From positions 1 through 64,000 of the IMG/VR virus record IMGVR_UViG_3300028802_000011: a stretch of 64,000 nt of DNA; one strand, given 5' to 3'. Position numbers and translations under genes: made by a program. The notes under the pieces are model-generated. The model was not told the DNA's origin. It did no database searches and saw only the letters and a list, made by a program, of their open reading frames with translations. Of the stretch, positions 48,436-57,453 are shown in pieces; position 1 is the first letter of the stretch; every line of letters begins with the position of its first letter. Source of the DNA: a virus.

Positions 48436-48872
48436 AAGAGATTGATCTTAGCAGAGGCCTGGTGAAGGAACTGCGCACAGGGATCTGTCTTCCTAACTCT
48501 GTGGTCTTCAAGCACACAGACGCGTATACGTCGGGAGTACTGGACATCAGTGTCACGTGGCTGCGGCATACGTCATGGTTGGAAGCGAAGGTCGCACGAG
48601 GTGGCAAGGTCGAAGGCCGTGGGATCCAGCATCAGACTGCTATCAAGCTCGCAGCCGTCAGCGACTGCTGGTATGTCATCTACGAATTCAAAGAGAAGCA
48701 GCGCAACACCCACATCGTTCATCCTCTCAAGATCTTCCCTGACGGAACTTGGGATCCAACTGAAATCTTCCCTGGTCTCAATCATCAGGCTGTCGCAACG
48801 TTTGTTAGCAAGAGGCATAGCTCCCTCTGGGACCGGTCTGCTTGTCAGTACTGTGGAAGAGACCCGCGATGA
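48432..48872 (+). CDS. PD-(D/E)xK-like nuclease, VRR-NUC type
   Basis: 146 residues, GTG start overlapping the previous stop. The segment SGVLDISVTWLRHTSWLEAK reads as the D-x(n)-E-x-K active site of restriction-like/VRR-NUC nucleases (Asp in LDIS, Glu-Ala-Lys). A later HQTAIKLAAVSDCWYVIYE resembles the following helix and strand. C-terminal CQYCGRD. Probable structure-specific nuclease in replication or recombination; moderate certainty. Confidence 0.55.
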   Translation: MKEIDLSRGLVKELRTGICLPNSVVFKHTDAYTSGVLDISVTWLRHTSWLEAKVARGGKVEGRGIQHQTAIKLAAVSDCWYVIYEFKEKQRNTHIVHPLKIFPDGTWDPTEIFPGLNHQAVATFVSKRHSSLWDRSACQYCGRDPR

Positions 48873-49669
48873 CCCTGGTGACCCTCCTCGGAGGCCTCGA
48901 GTGCCCTCTGGTTCTCATCGACACTGAAACCACCGGCACTCACCATGAAGTCGATCGTATTGTGCAGATCGGGATCATGAAACTTTATCCTGATGGACGG
49001 GAGACTGAGTATCAGACTTATGTCAACCCTCAGCAGCCTATCCCTCCGGAGATCACTGCTATCCATGGCATCAACGATGACACTGTCAAAGACGCACCCA
49101 CGTTCGCACAGTTGGCAGAGAACCTCGCAAAAGGATTTTCTAAGTGTGACTTCGCCGGTCATAATGTTGAATTCGATCTCGACTTCCTGAAGTCCGAGTT
49201 CAAACGAGTAGGATCACGAGACGTCATCAACGGCCGCATACTCTGTTCGCAAAAGATCTTCTTCTCTTATCACAAGCGCACTCTTTCTGACGCTGCTCGT
49301 CTCTATCTTGGAGAAGAGCACACTGACGCTCACGACGCCATGGCCGACATCCGTATGACGAAGAGGGTGCTCGAGGCGCAGCTCGCCAAGCACAATGACC
49401 TTCCTAAGGATATGGGCCAGCTCTACAGGAAGTACTTCGAGGAGGGGAGGGACACCGGCTTCCTGGATCCTCGCGGTCTCCTGGCCTGGCGGTTCGGTGA
49501 GGCCTGTATCAACTTCGGGAACAAACACGTCAACGTTCCTCTTCGAACAGTGGCAAAGAGGGACCCAGGGTATCTTCACTGGATGCTGAAGTCAGACTTC
49601 CCTTGGAAGGTGCAGGAGATTGTCAGACAAGCGCTCGCGGGTAAGTTCCCGCAGAAGGAGACGAAGTGA
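48869..49669 (+). CDS. DnaQ-like DEDDh 3'-5' exonuclease
   Basis: 266 residues. Exo I LVLIDTETTGTHHE (Asp18, Glu20), Exo II FAGHNVEFDLDFL, and Exo III HTDAHDAMADIRMT (His and Asp near 154-159). The C-terminal ~80 residues add a region with FLDPRGLLAWRFGEACINFG (sometimes seen in phage exonucleases with a DUF3820-like end, K-x-P-x-Y-L-x-W-x-L pattern). Proofreading or DNA degradation role. Start at 48869 chosen for the ATGA overlap. Confidence 0.85.
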   Translation: MTLVTLLGGLECPLVLIDTETTGTHHEVDRIVQIGIMKLYPDGRETEYQTYVNPQQPIPPEITAIHGINDDTVKDAPTFAQLAENLAKGFSKCDFAGHNVEFDLDFLKSEFKRVGSRDVINGRILCSQKIFFSYHKRTLSDAARLYLGEEHTDAHDAMADIRMTKRVLEAQLAKHNDLPKDMGQLYRKYFEEGRDTGFLDPRGLLAWRFGEACINFGNKHVNVPLRTVAKRDPGYLHWMLKSDFPWKVQEIVRQALAGKFPQKETK

Positions 49670-49953
49670 TCAGCAAGGAACAGATTGATAGCATCGTTGG
49701 GCTCGTAAGATCAATGCTCGAAGCCTACAATGAGCCTGAGGATATCATCGATATCAAACTGTCAAGTGGGTACGATGAACGCATCGAAGGTGATTGGATC
49801 CTCTCTGATCTGAACAGGACCAAGACCATTCTCATTCAACTCAACGGTGGCGCTCAAGAGAATCGCATCGACAAGTGTTCTGCCTGTAAGAATCCCGCAG
49901 GCCACGAGCCGGGGGACTTCAACTGCTATCACCCGCAGGAGCGGGTGAGGTGA
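49666..49953 (+). CDS. Hypothetical protein
   Basis: 95 residues, GTG start in GTGA overlap. Helical N-terminus (SIVGLVRSMLEAYNEPEDII) and a C-terminal zinc-like CSACKNPAGHEPGDFNCYH. Coupled to the helicase gene. Function unknown. Confidence 0.48.
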   Translation: MISKEQIDSIVGLVRSMLEAYNEPEDIIDIKLSSGYDERIEGDWILSDLNRTKTILIQLNGGAQENRIDKCSACKNPAGHEPGDFNCYHPQERVR

Positions 49954-51569
49954 AGCTCGAGACAACTTGTGCGATGATCGAAGCTCGGGCACCTCTAAAG
50001 CCCTTCGACCATCAACTCATCGGGAGCCATGCGCTAGTTCAAAGAAGTAATCCTGCTGTTGGCCGTGAACTGCCAAACTGTTTCGCCCTGTTCGATGAGA
50101 TGGGTGCAGGGAAAACTAAGCAAGTCTGTGACGCTGTGCAGGTGCTCTTCGAGCTGGGCCTCCTGCAGAACGTCATAGTAATTGGGCCGAATCCTATCAA
50201 GTCTGTATGGTTTGACCAGGAGATAGGCGAGATCCTCAAACACCGCTGGCCCGACATGCCCGTTAATGTCACTGAGTTCCACGGCCGAGTACGAAACTGG
50301 CATCGCGGTAGACAAGGCCTTCGCATCAACTGGATTGTAACTAACCTGGAGTTCATCAGAGGCTCCAAGGACAAGATTGACGAGATCATCCATCGCTGGG
50401 CCGGCAAGTCAACTCTGTTAGTAGTTGACGAGTCCTGGGCTGTCAAGTGCTGGACGGCCAAACAAACTAAAGCTGTCATCAAACTACGTAAGCGCTGTGG
50501 CCGAGTAGTCTTGCTCAACGGCACTCCTCAGTCGAATAATCTAGAGGACCTGTTCTCGCAGGCCTACATCATGAACCCCGACATCCTGGGTTACAAGAAC
50601 CAGAAGGTCTTTCGTAGTCAGCACGCAATCATGGGTGGCTGGCAAAACAAACAGATCGTAGGTTGGCGTGATGTTGAGGTGATCCAGAACAAGCTCAAGC
50701 CTTATGTACTGCGCCGGCTGAAGAATGACTGTCTGGACCTGCCAGAGAAGATGCCACCTGTAACTCTCACTGCGGCTCTTACTCCGAGTACGTGGAAGAT
50801 CTATAAGCAAATGCGCGACGATGCTGTGGCCTGGCTTAGCAGTAACGTCAGCGCTTCGCCTCAACAGGCCGGCGTGAAGGTCATGCGCCTTGCGCAGATC
50901 ACCTCCGGTTTTCTGGGAGGCCTCCTCGAACAGAGCCTGTGCAGTAGTTGCGAGGGAGCGGGCCAGGTGGAAGATGATCTGTGCCTCACATGTGGAGGTG
51001 CAGGCTACGAGACACGTTCGCTGGAGCCTGAGACAGTTGGCACTGAGAAGCTTGAGGTATTCGAGGAGTGGGCTAAGACTCTTCTCGAGGGGAAGCCAAC
51101 TGTCAAGGCGATTGTGTGGTGCAGGTTCCGCCGGGAGCTGTTCGCAGTGCAGGCCATCGCACAGAAACTTGGGTTTGAAGTTGGTTTGTTGTGTGGAGGT
51201 CAGAAGAAAGTCGACCGTGAGCACACTCTCCGGCTGCTACATCCTCAGACTTCCCCGAAGGACCGTCCAGTGATGGGCATCGGCATTCCTGCCAGCGGCG
51301 CAGTCGGTCTCAATTTCGCCGCCGCAGATCATACTCTCTGGATGTCACATGAATCGTCCCTCAAGAACAGACTCCAGGCAGATGATCGAGTGCATCGCTC
51401 AGGCCAGGTAAACAAAGTCTGGTATGGGGACGTCATCGCGACTGGTCCCGAAGGACAGAAGACAATTGATCATCACGTGATCAAGGCTCTTCGTAACAAG
51501 GAGGACGCTGCAACTTTCACTTGCTCAAAGTGGATCAGTGTCCTTACGGAGGACGCACATGATAATTGA
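49950..51569 (+). CDS. SNF2-like SF2 helicase with DnaJ-type zinc finger insert
   Basis: 539 residues, GTG start. Motif I DEMGAGKTKQ (49-58), motif II region LLVVDESWAVK (DESW instead of DExH), motif III LLNGTPQSN, motif V GAVGLNFAAADHTLWM and motif VI RLQADDRVHRSGQVN. This is the SWI2/SNF2 layout found in phage replication modules. Between the two RecA lobes, near residues 330-355, it has CSSCEGAGQ and CLTCGGAGY, two CxxCxGxG repeats as in DnaJ. Likely DNA translocase or remodeller. The zinc insert is unusual. Confidence 0.85.
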   Translation: MKLETTCAMIEARAPLKPFDHQLIGSHALVQRSNPAVGRELPNCFALFDEMGAGKTKQVCDAVQVLFELGLLQNVIVIGPNPIKSVWFDQEIGEILKHRWPDMPVNVTEFHGRVRNWHRGRQGLRINWIVTNLEFIRGSKDKIDEIIHRWAGKSTLLVVDESWAVKCWTAKQTKAVIKLRKRCGRVVLLNGTPQSNNLEDLFSQAYIMNPDILGYKNQKVFRSQHAIMGGWQNKQIVGWRDVEVIQNKLKPYVLRRLKNDCLDLPEKMPPVTLTAALTPSTWKIYKQMRDDAVAWLSSNVSASPQQAGVKVMRLAQITSGFLGGLLEQSLCSSCEGAGQVEDDLCLTCGGAGYETRSLEPETVGTEKLEVFEEWAKTLLEGKPTVKAIVWCRFRRELFAVQAIAQKLGFEVGLLCGGQKKVDREHTLRLLHPQTSPKDRPVMGIGIPASGAVGLNFAAADHTLWMSHESSLKNRLQADDRVHRSGQVNKVWYGDVIATGPEGQKTIDHHVIKALRNKEDAATFTCSKWISVLTEDAHDN

Positions 51570-52590
51570 TCCGCACTCTCACGGGGCACAGGGGGACGGC
51601 GTCGCAGATGACACGTCTGCTATTCAGGCTGCCATCGACATCTGCCGTGACGAAGACATTGTTCAGCTTCATCACGGAGCAACTTACAAAATCAACCCGA
51701 ATGTCGGCATCCGTATGGGTAGTTTCAAAACCCTCGAGATGACGGACGCCGTCATGACTCAAGGTGGAACTAACCAGCCGGCCACTAGAGCAAGGATGAT
51801 CTACACTGTTCCTGGTTCGAACAACATCAAAATCTTTGGCGGTGCTCTTATCGGTTCGCGTCTTCCTCACGCCGGCCTCCAGTGGGGGAAGGGTATCTGG
51901 GTTGACAGTTCCATGACTGTCGAGATCGAAGGCGTCGAGATCAGTGACCAGTACTTTGATGGCATCGGCATTGGAGGCAACACTCCCTCGAGCTTCGTCA
52001 GCATCAGAGACTGCCACATCACGAACTGCCGGCGCAATGCGTTGACAATGACGAACGCCGAGCATGTGCGTGTGAGTCGCACGAGTCTGATGAACTCCAA
52101 CGGCCAAGAGCCCGCAGCCGGCTGCGATATCGAAGCGAACAAGGATGAGCGCGTCCATGACGTCATCCTTCAAGACTGCATCTTCTTTGAAAACTCGCGG
52201 ACTGGCCTGCACATCCACAAAGGTCACGGCCTCCCGCCGTCAGACATCTGGGTCCAGAAGTGTACATTCCAAAACAACGGTCTGATCCCCAATGCGGTTC
52301 CGGCGCAATATAACTTCATTGGAAACGCTTGCAACGGCCTCCGCTTCGTTGACAACATCATCAAGAGTAATACTCCAGGCCAGCGAGGTGCAGTGTTCGG
52401 CGAAGGCACTGACAGATTCGTGTGCTTCGGGAATGACATCAACGTCGGCCCTGCTGGTTATGCTCTCGTCTTCGCCGGCGTCCACAGTCCCAAAGTCTTC
52501 GAGAATAACTTGAGAGGAGGCAATCTGGTAATCCTCCCGAATGCTGGTCTTCAGGGAGTGTTCGGCAAATCAATCATTGAGGATGAGTAA
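51559..52590 (+). CDS. Right-handed beta-helix protein, pectate lyase-like
   Basis: 343 residues starting at ATG 51559 (11-nt overlap with the helicase gene). N-terminal DPHSHGAQGDGVADDTSAIQ is the characteristic cap of pectate lyase/GH28-type beta-helices, followed by rungs with repeated short beta strands (FVSIRDCHITNC, VILQDCIFFENS, DIWVQKCTFQNN). Usually a tailspike depolymerase or receptor protein. It lacks a head-binding domain and lies in the replication region, which is odd. It may be a free polysaccharide-degrading enzyme or a late gene that has moved. Confidence 0.8.
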   Translation: MIIDPHSHGAQGDGVADDTSAIQAAIDICRDEDIVQLHHGATYKINPNVGIRMGSFKTLEMTDAVMTQGGTNQPATRARMIYTVPGSNNIKIFGGALIGSRLPHAGLQWGKGIWVDSSMTVEIEGVEISDQYFDGIGIGGNTPSSFVSIRDCHITNCRRNALTMTNAEHVRVSRTSLMNSNGQEPAAGCDIEANKDERVHDVILQDCIFFENSRTGLHIHKGHGLPPSDIWVQKCTFQNNGLIPNAVPAQYNFIGNACNGLRFVDNIIKSNTPGQRGAVFGEGTDRFVCFGNDINVGPAGYALVFAGVHSPKVFENNLRGGNLVILPNAGLQGVFGKSIIEDE

Positions 52591-53156
52591 TGGGAAAGTA
52601 TGAGGAAGTACTGAAAGACCTGCTGCGTCTTCCAACAGAAGACAAGAACAGGCAGTATCAACTCGATCAGATCAAGAAGCTCCTCGCGAGGCAGGCTGAA
52701 GAGGAAGCCGAAGGCGAAGTTGACAACAAGACAATAGACCTTCAAGAGACGCCAGGCTTCGAGATCAGGCTCAACGGCAAAGAGCCGCAGGACCTGGCTC
52801 GTCTCTATCGTGACCTCCGTGCCTACAAGACTGCGTTCGAGGAGCGGGAGTCCAAGCTGAATTTGGTCATTGAGGCCGTTGCCCAGATGATCGAAATGGT
52901 ATACGAGTCCCAGGGTATCTCGAGCCTGAAGCTCACTGATGGAGGGAGCGTCTCGTCTCAGCCTGAACCCTGCGGAGTCGTGAAGGATAAGGAGGCCTTC
53001 AGGAAATGGTGTCTCGAAAACGGATACGAACACTCCATGACGCTTCCGTACCAAACGATGAACTCCCTCGTCAAGGAGATGCTCCTCGAGGGACAGGAGC
53101 TGCCGGCAGGCATCGAGGCGTTCTTCAGACCAAAGCTCGTGCTGCGATCGAAGTAA
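52590..53156 (+). CDS. Phage hypothetical with recombination/replication context
   Basis: 188 residues. Helical acidic N-terminus with a coiled-coil-like RAYKTAFEERESKLNLVIEA, then a conserved C-terminal domain KDKEAFRKWCLENGYEHSMT, LPYQTMNSLVKEMLLEGQEL and GIEAF. This end is common in phage proteins found beside recombination and replication genes. Start on the last base of the preceding stop. Function not established. Confidence 0.6.
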   Translation: MGKYEEVLKDLLRLPTEDKNRQYQLDQIKKLLARQAEEEAEGEVDNKTIDLQETPGFEIRLNGKEPQDLARLYRDLRAYKTAFEERESKLNLVIEAVAQMIEMVYESQGISSLKLTDGGSVSSQPEPCGVVKDKEAFRKWCLENGYEHSMTLPYQTMNSLVKEMLLEGQELPAGIEAFFRPKLVLRSK

Positions 53157-53335
53157 TACTCGCATGGCTGCGCAGCAAGATAACTTACAGAGACGAGCAC
53201 TGTGCAGTTGAAGGATGCTATCGCTACGTCATGCTCAAGACTTTCAGCATCACGATGTTCCGCGCGCGGCTGTGTTCCAGCCACGCACTTGACAGGCCCG
53301 GTGTCCTGTTCATGAGTGGAGACATTCGCTGCTAG
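53156..53335 (+). CDS. Possible small zinc-finger protein, start uncertain
   Basis: Open frame of about 59 codons just after the previous stop. It has a Cys/His layout EHCAVEGCYRYVMLKTF then RLCSSHALD that looks like a real CxxxxC...CxxH zinc site, but there is no ATG/GTG near its front; ATA at 53156 or CTG at 53168 would be needed, or ATG 53231 giving 34 residues that lose half the zinc site. It might instead be read through from an upstream frame. Confidence 0.35.
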   Translation: MLAWLRSKITYRDEHCAVEGCYRYVMLKTFSITMFRARLCSSHALDRPGVLFMSGDIRC

Positions 53336-53410
53336 ATCTCATCCGGCCCTCGACTACGGGCATCGTAGGCTGGTCGTAACCGCGCCCGATATAAACTGGA
53401 GACTTAACAA

Positions 53411-54178
53411 GTGGCAAAGAAGACTGAAACTGCAATCGCGAAGACTGAAGAGAATGCTCTGACATCGATTCCCGAGGACTTCAAGACTCACGCCGGATTT
53501 GGTACGGAGAAGCTGACCGGTGAGGATGTTCGCCCTCCCCGTCTCATGCTGGCTCAGGCGATGAGCCCTCACGTGAAGAAGCTCGACCCGAAGTACATCG
53601 AGGGGCTCAGCGAAAGCGACGCGTTCAACGATCTCACCGGCGAGATCTACGAGACGCCTATCCAGGTTTGCATCATCACGTTCCTGGGCAGCCGTTTCGT
53701 GGAGTTCGATGAGGCCGGCAAGGTCAGTGACGGTAACGTCGCCGCCAATGATCCCCGCACGAAGTGGACCAAGGACGACGAGGGCCAGTCGGTCAAGCCC
53801 TTGGCTTCCAAGTTCTACGATTACCTCATCTGGCTCCCCAATTCGTTGGAGGTCATGACTTTCAGTCTCAAGAACAAGCAGGCTGAAGGTGTCGGCAAGA
53901 CGATCAACTCGATGATCAAGCTCCCCGCGAAGATCAACGGTCAACTGGCAATGGACCCGCCGGCCTGCGCTCGTCTGTTCGAGCTCAAGACGGCGATGGA
54001 GAAGAACGAGAAAGGGAGCTGGGCGGTGTGGACGCTTCGCAACGCAGGGTTCACCGACGAAGATACTCGCAAGGCTTGCTATCAGTTGGGCAAGAGCTTC
54101 GCCGGCAAGAACATCGTCATCGAACGTGAGGCGGGTGAAGACGAAGACGTGCCCGATCTCACGAACTCCGGGATGTAA
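53411..54178 (+). CDS. Putative phage ssDNA-binding/recombination protein
   Basis: 255 residues, GTG start. N-terminal acidic helical leader, a core with VRPPRLMLAQAMSPHVKKLD, DLTGEIYETPIQVCIITFLG and FSLKNKQAEGVGKTINSMIK, and an acidic C-terminus (EAGEDEDVPDLTNSGM). This domain order matches abundant uncharacterised phage proteins thought to bind ssDNA, and the acidic tip is SSB-like. GC-rich, regular codon use suggests high expression. Located before the primase-helicase, in line with a replication role. Confidence 0.6.
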   Translation: MAKKTETAIAKTEENALTSIPEDFKTHAGFGTEKLTGEDVRPPRLMLAQAMSPHVKKLDPKYIEGLSESDAFNDLTGEIYETPIQVCIITFLGSRFVEFDEAGKVSDGNVAANDPRTKWTKDDEGQSVKPLASKFYDYLIWLPNSLEVMTFSLKNKQAEGVGKTINSMIKLPAKINGQLAMDPPACARLFELKTAMEKNEKGSWAVWTLRNAGFTDEDTRKACYQLGKSFAGKNIVIEREAGEDEDVPDLTNSGM

Positions 54179-54196
54179 TTAGTTAGGATCACAGCC

Positions 54197-54222
54197 GCCC
54201 CTCCTGTGTGACGTAGAGGGGC
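54197..54222 (+). terminator. Hairpin between ssDNA-binding-like gene and primase
   Basis: Inverted repeat GCCCCTC (54197-54203) / GAGGGGC (54216-54222) with a 12-nt loop, followed by TCATCATAATCTTC, not a clean uridine run. Placed directly after a highly expressed gene, it may act as a weak terminator. Confidence 0.5.
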
Positions 54223-54279
54223 TCATCATAATCTTCAGCGGACCGGGAAGCCTGCTGATCACTGGGAGCTGCCGGCGAG

Positions 54280-56325
54280 ATGTCATCAGAGATTAAGGAC
54301 GTCCGAGAGGCTGCCGAACTCTACATCAACTTGGGATGGTATCCCATCCCGTTGGTTAGCAAAACTAAAGAGTGTAGAGACTCCGATTGGCGCGAACGCG
54401 TCTATGACTCCACAGAGTTCAACACCGATGACAACATAGGCATTCGCCTCGTTAAGGAGTCTGACTCTAGATCCAAGAAACTAGTAGGCGTAGACTTTGA
54501 CTGCCCTGAGGCAGTAGAAGGCGCGAGCCTCCTGCCTGATAGTGAAGCGTCGTGGGGGCGAGCTTCGAAGTCCACGTCGCAGGTCCTGTTCATCTCGAAG
54601 TTCGAACGTGGAGTTGCATACAAGGATCTCAATCCGAGGAGTGACAAGAAGCCTACTCTGGTAGAGATTCGCGTCGACCACCAGAGCATGTGCCCTCCCT
54701 CGATTTGGACCGACAAGGACAACCCAGATCACCAGGAGCAGCTCCACTGGCACCATGAGAAGCTACATGCGCCAGAGATCGACGCCAAAGTACTGAAGAG
54801 AACAGTTCAGCTTATCGCCACAGCCGCTTTAACCGGCCGGTACTACGCTGCACCAGGCAACCGGCATGACTGGTCCCTGGCGGTCTGTGGCGCGCTTAAA
54901 CAGAGTGCCCTAACAGAGGACGAGGTATACTCCGTCTTTGAAGTTGCGGGTCGCATCGCGGGCGAAACTAAACCCAAGGATCGTAAGCTCGAGGTCCGTT
55001 CGACATTCCAAAAAGCTGACGATGACCCCGTCGCTGGCACAGGCAAGCTCGTCGAGATCATGGGTGAGGAAGTTGGCAAGCCCTTCGTTGAAAGCCTGCG
55101 CAAGATCTGGGCCGAGCGCAGTCCGTTCCGTCTGGATGAGCGTGGCAAGAAGATCCTTGCCAATGATCAAAGCAATGTTCGAAGAGCCCTCGAGAAGATG
55201 GAAGTTCGTGTGTGCAAAGACATCTTCAACTTGAGGCTGATTGTCAAGAACGGCCACGGTGACTTCGAGTTCTACAACGACGACGTTCGCAATCGTCTTT
55301 GGTTGGAAATGGATTCCAGGTTTCACTTCCGACCCTCCCTCGAGTTCTTCGAGATCGTGCTCAAGAACTATGCTGACGGGAACCAAGTCCATCCGGTGCG
55401 AGAGTATCTGTCGACTTTGAAATGGGACGGCGTCCCTCGCATTGACACCTGGCTCACTGAGTACGGGGGAGCAACCAACAACGAGTATACCAGCGCTGTT
55501 GGCGCACTCGTGCTCACGGCTGCCGTTCGTCGCATCATGCAGCCTGGTTGCAAGTTCGATGAGATGATGGTGCTTGAGTCCCAACAGGGCAAGAACAAAT
55601 CAACTATGCTCAGAGCTCTCTGCCCAAAGGACGATTGGTTCTCTGATGATCTTCCTCTGGGTGTTGACTCCAAGCAAACTATCGAACGAACTTCAGGGAA
55701 GTGGATCGTCGAAGCGCAAGAGTTGATGAACATGCGCAAGGCTCAGATCGAAAGTCTCAAGGGCTTTCTGTCACGTCAGATCGACGGGCCTGTTCGCCTC
55801 GCTTACGAGCGTAATGCTGATATCGTGCCGCGGCAGTTCGTAATCGTCGGCACAACTAACTCCTCAGCGTATCTCAAGGACATGACAGGCAATCGACGTT
55901 TCTGGCCTGTTCGTGTCAAGATCTTTGACATCACTAAGATCAACAGAGACCGAGATCAACTGTGGGCTGAAGCGAAGACTCGTGAAGAGGAAGGAGGCCC
56001 TGATATTATCAGACTGCCTCAGAAACTTTGGCACGAAGCCGGTAAACATCAAGAGTCTAGGACTGTCGAAGACCCGTGGGAGTTTACTCTTCGTAAGCAC
56101 TTCGACAAGTCCAATGAAGAGAAGCAGCGCCTCGACCCAGAGGAAGTCTGGGAAGTTCTCAAGATCCCTGTCGAGAGGCGCGACGAGCGCAGTGCTGAGC
56201 GCGTCGCAAATATCCTCCAGAAGATGGGGTTCCGTCGCATGAGCCTGCGCAGGGATGGGATGATCACACGTGGTTGGGGTCGAGATCTTCAAGACGGCAT
56301 CTGGCGTCCAGCAGGCTGGGAGTAG
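54280..56325 (+). CDS. Primase-polymerase/VapE-type SF3 helicase
   Basis: 681 residues. N-terminal ~200 residues resemble an AEP primase-polymerase domain: AELYINLGWYPIPLVSKTKE at the start and VGVDFDCPEAVEGA (acidic metal motif). The C-terminal half is a virulence-associated E/D5-like ATPase: VREYLSTLKWDGVPRIDTWL, Walker A LESQQGKNKSTMLRAL (around residue 432), SGKWIVEAQEL (Walker B region), and VGTTNSSAYLKDMTGNRRFW with arginine finger. Primer synthesis and DNA unwinding at the fork. A GAGATG start. Confidence 0.88.
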   Translation: MSSEIKDVREAAELYINLGWYPIPLVSKTKECRDSDWRERVYDSTEFNTDDNIGIRLVKESDSRSKKLVGVDFDCPEAVEGASLLPDSEASWGRASKSTSQVLFISKFERGVAYKDLNPRSDKKPTLVEIRVDHQSMCPPSIWTDKDNPDHQEQLHWHHEKLHAPEIDAKVLKRTVQLIATAALTGRYYAAPGNRHDWSLAVCGALKQSALTEDEVYSVFEVAGRIAGETKPKDRKLEVRSTFQKADDDPVAGTGKLVEIMGEEVGKPFVESLRKIWAERSPFRLDERGKKILANDQSNVRRALEKMEVRVCKDIFNLRLIVKNGHGDFEFYNDDVRNRLWLEMDSRFHFRPSLEFFEIVLKNYADGNQVHPVREYLSTLKWDGVPRIDTWLTEYGGATNNEYTSAVGALVLTAAVRRIMQPGCKFDEMMVLESQQGKNKSTMLRALCPKDDWFSDDLPLGVDSKQTIERTSGKWIVEAQELMNMRKAQIESLKGFLSRQIDGPVRLAYERNADIVPRQFVIVGTTNSSAYLKDMTGNRRFWPVRVKIFDITKINRDRDQLWAEAKTREEEGGPDIIRLPQKLWHEAGKHQESRTVEDPWEFTLRKHFDKSNEEKQRLDPEEVWEVLKIPVERRDERSAERVANILQKMGFRRMSLRRDGMITRGWGRDLQDGIWRPAGWE

Positions 56326-56344
56326 AGCATGGTGTGGAGTGATC

Positions 56345-56545
56345 ATGTTAGACGTGGGAACGGGGCTCATATGGGAATCGGGGGACAGGGCAAGCCGCAG
56401 GTTCGGGTGCATAGTAGCGAGGAACATCTCCGAGGGAAAATATCTAGTCCGCTTCTACGGCGATGGGTACTCCGCCTGGCCCATGCACTTCAATCAGGTC
56501 GAGATCTGCGTGAAAAGAGCGCAGCAATACGAGGTGAGCTTATGA
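56345..56545 (+). CDS. Small hypothetical protein
   Basis: 66 residues from ATG 56345; a beta-rich sequence with GCIVARNISEGKYLVRFYGD followed by YSAWPMHFNQVE, compatible with a small SH3-like or PUA-like fold. Its stop overlaps the next ATG (ATGA). A longer in-frame start inside the primase gene is not used. Confidence 0.45.
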   Translation: MLDVGTGLIWESGDRASRRFGCIVARNISEGKYLVRFYGDGYSAWPMHFNQVEICVKRAQQYEVSL

Positions 56546-56679
56546 CAGGGCTTTTCGGACTGGTATCCTTGGTGCATCTGGTACTTAGCCTGTTACACCG
56601 GGATCTGCCTCATCAGCACGTGGAGCTCGCCCTCGCTTGGGGATTGCTTCACGTCTTGTCCAAGTGGAGCGACAAGTGA
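56542..56679 (+). CDS. Tiny hydrophobic protein
   Basis: 45 residues, mostly hydrophobic with a possible membrane segment LFGLVSLVHLVLSLLH and a second near LALAWGLLHVL. Coupled by ATGA and GTGA overlaps to its neighbours, which supports it. Role unknown. Confidence 0.4.
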   Translation: MTGLFGLVSLVHLVLSLLHRDLPHQHVELALAWGLLHVLSKWSDK

Positions 56680-56864
56680 GTGAGGAGAAGCAGGATCTAC
56701 AAGACAAAGTAGCAAAGGCTGTCACAGCCATCAACGAAGCCGGCTCTTCTGTGGCAGATCTTCGCGCCGCACTCAAGAAGATGGGAGTCAAGTTCCATCT
56801 GCCTAAAGTGAAGAGACGCAAGATGAAGATGCAGAAAGACTCACGAAGGAAGAACAGACGATGA
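56676..56864 (+). CDS. Small basic protein
   Basis: 62 residues, GTG start overlapping the preceding stop. A helical first half (SEEKQDLQDKVAKAVTAINE) and a strongly basic end (KVKRRKMKMQKDSRRKNRR) that would bind nucleic acid. ATGA overlap with the next gene. Confidence 0.45.
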   Translation: MSEEKQDLQDKVAKAVTAINEAGSSVADLRAALKKMGVKFHLPKVKRRKMKMQKDSRRKNRR

Positions 56865-57256
56865 AGCGCCGACGTCGTCTTGCTCGAGCTCTAGACATCG
56901 AGGAGGTGAAGCTGTATTCTCCTGAATGTGGCAGCCAGAACCGTCGACCTCGCTTAGTTGGCCCAGTCGCCGACATTATCGCTCCCTCCTCGAGGGGAGG
57001 CTGGCATAGGGATGGACGAGGCTTTATCGGATCGATGCCTCAGCCCGACTACAGCATTGTGATGCGCCGAGTACTTGGTTGCACCCATAAGACAATGATT
57101 GCCAGGTGGGACATCCAGGTTCTATGTGACTACGTCCTCGCGTTCCCTGACGACACGTCCATGTTCTTCAGAGCTTTCCTGAAGCATTACTCTATCCTCG
57201 GCCAAGGGAACGCACAGTACGTCCTTCGCATCTCTGGTCCAGTGAGGTTCGAATGA
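56861..57256 (+). CDS. Hypothetical protein
   Basis: 131 residues beginning with a basic MKRRRRLARALDIEEVKLYS. Middle region includes RRVLGCTHKTMIARWDIQVL, with no recognisable fold. Coupled by overlaps at both ends. Possibly a DNA-binding accessory protein by charge alone. Confidence 0.45.
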   Translation: MKRRRRLARALDIEEVKLYSPECGSQNRRPRLVGPVADIIAPSSRGGWHRDGRGFIGSMPQPDYSIVMRRVLGCTHKTMIARWDIQVLCDYVLAFPDDTSMFFRAFLKHYSILGQGNAQYVLRISGPVRFE

Positions 57257-57453
57257 GTGAAGACGATGACGTGATGGCATTCATCTTCAAAGTTCTGGGA
57301 TTCGTGTTGAGCTTCGCCCTCATCACGAATGCCTGGTTCTATTTCTTGAGCGTCGAGTGCTCCTGGGCTCCTCGAGCTGCCTGGTCATTCATTGGTATGA
57401 TCTACGGAGTGGCCTGTCTTCTGTACCTCAACAGGAAGAACTTCGGTGTCTAG
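57253..57453 (+). CDS. Two-helix membrane protein
   Basis: 66 residues with hydrophobic segments at about 8-31 (VMAFIFKVLGFVLSFALITN) and 41-58 (AWSFIGMIYGVACLLYL), an acidic N-terminus (SEDDD) and a basic end (NRKNFGV). Likely inserts in the inner membrane. Overlaps the next GTG by 8 nt. Confidence 0.45.
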   Translation: MSEDDDVMAFIFKVLGFVLSFALITNAWFYFLSVECSWAPRAAWSFIGMIYGVACLLYLNRKNFGV

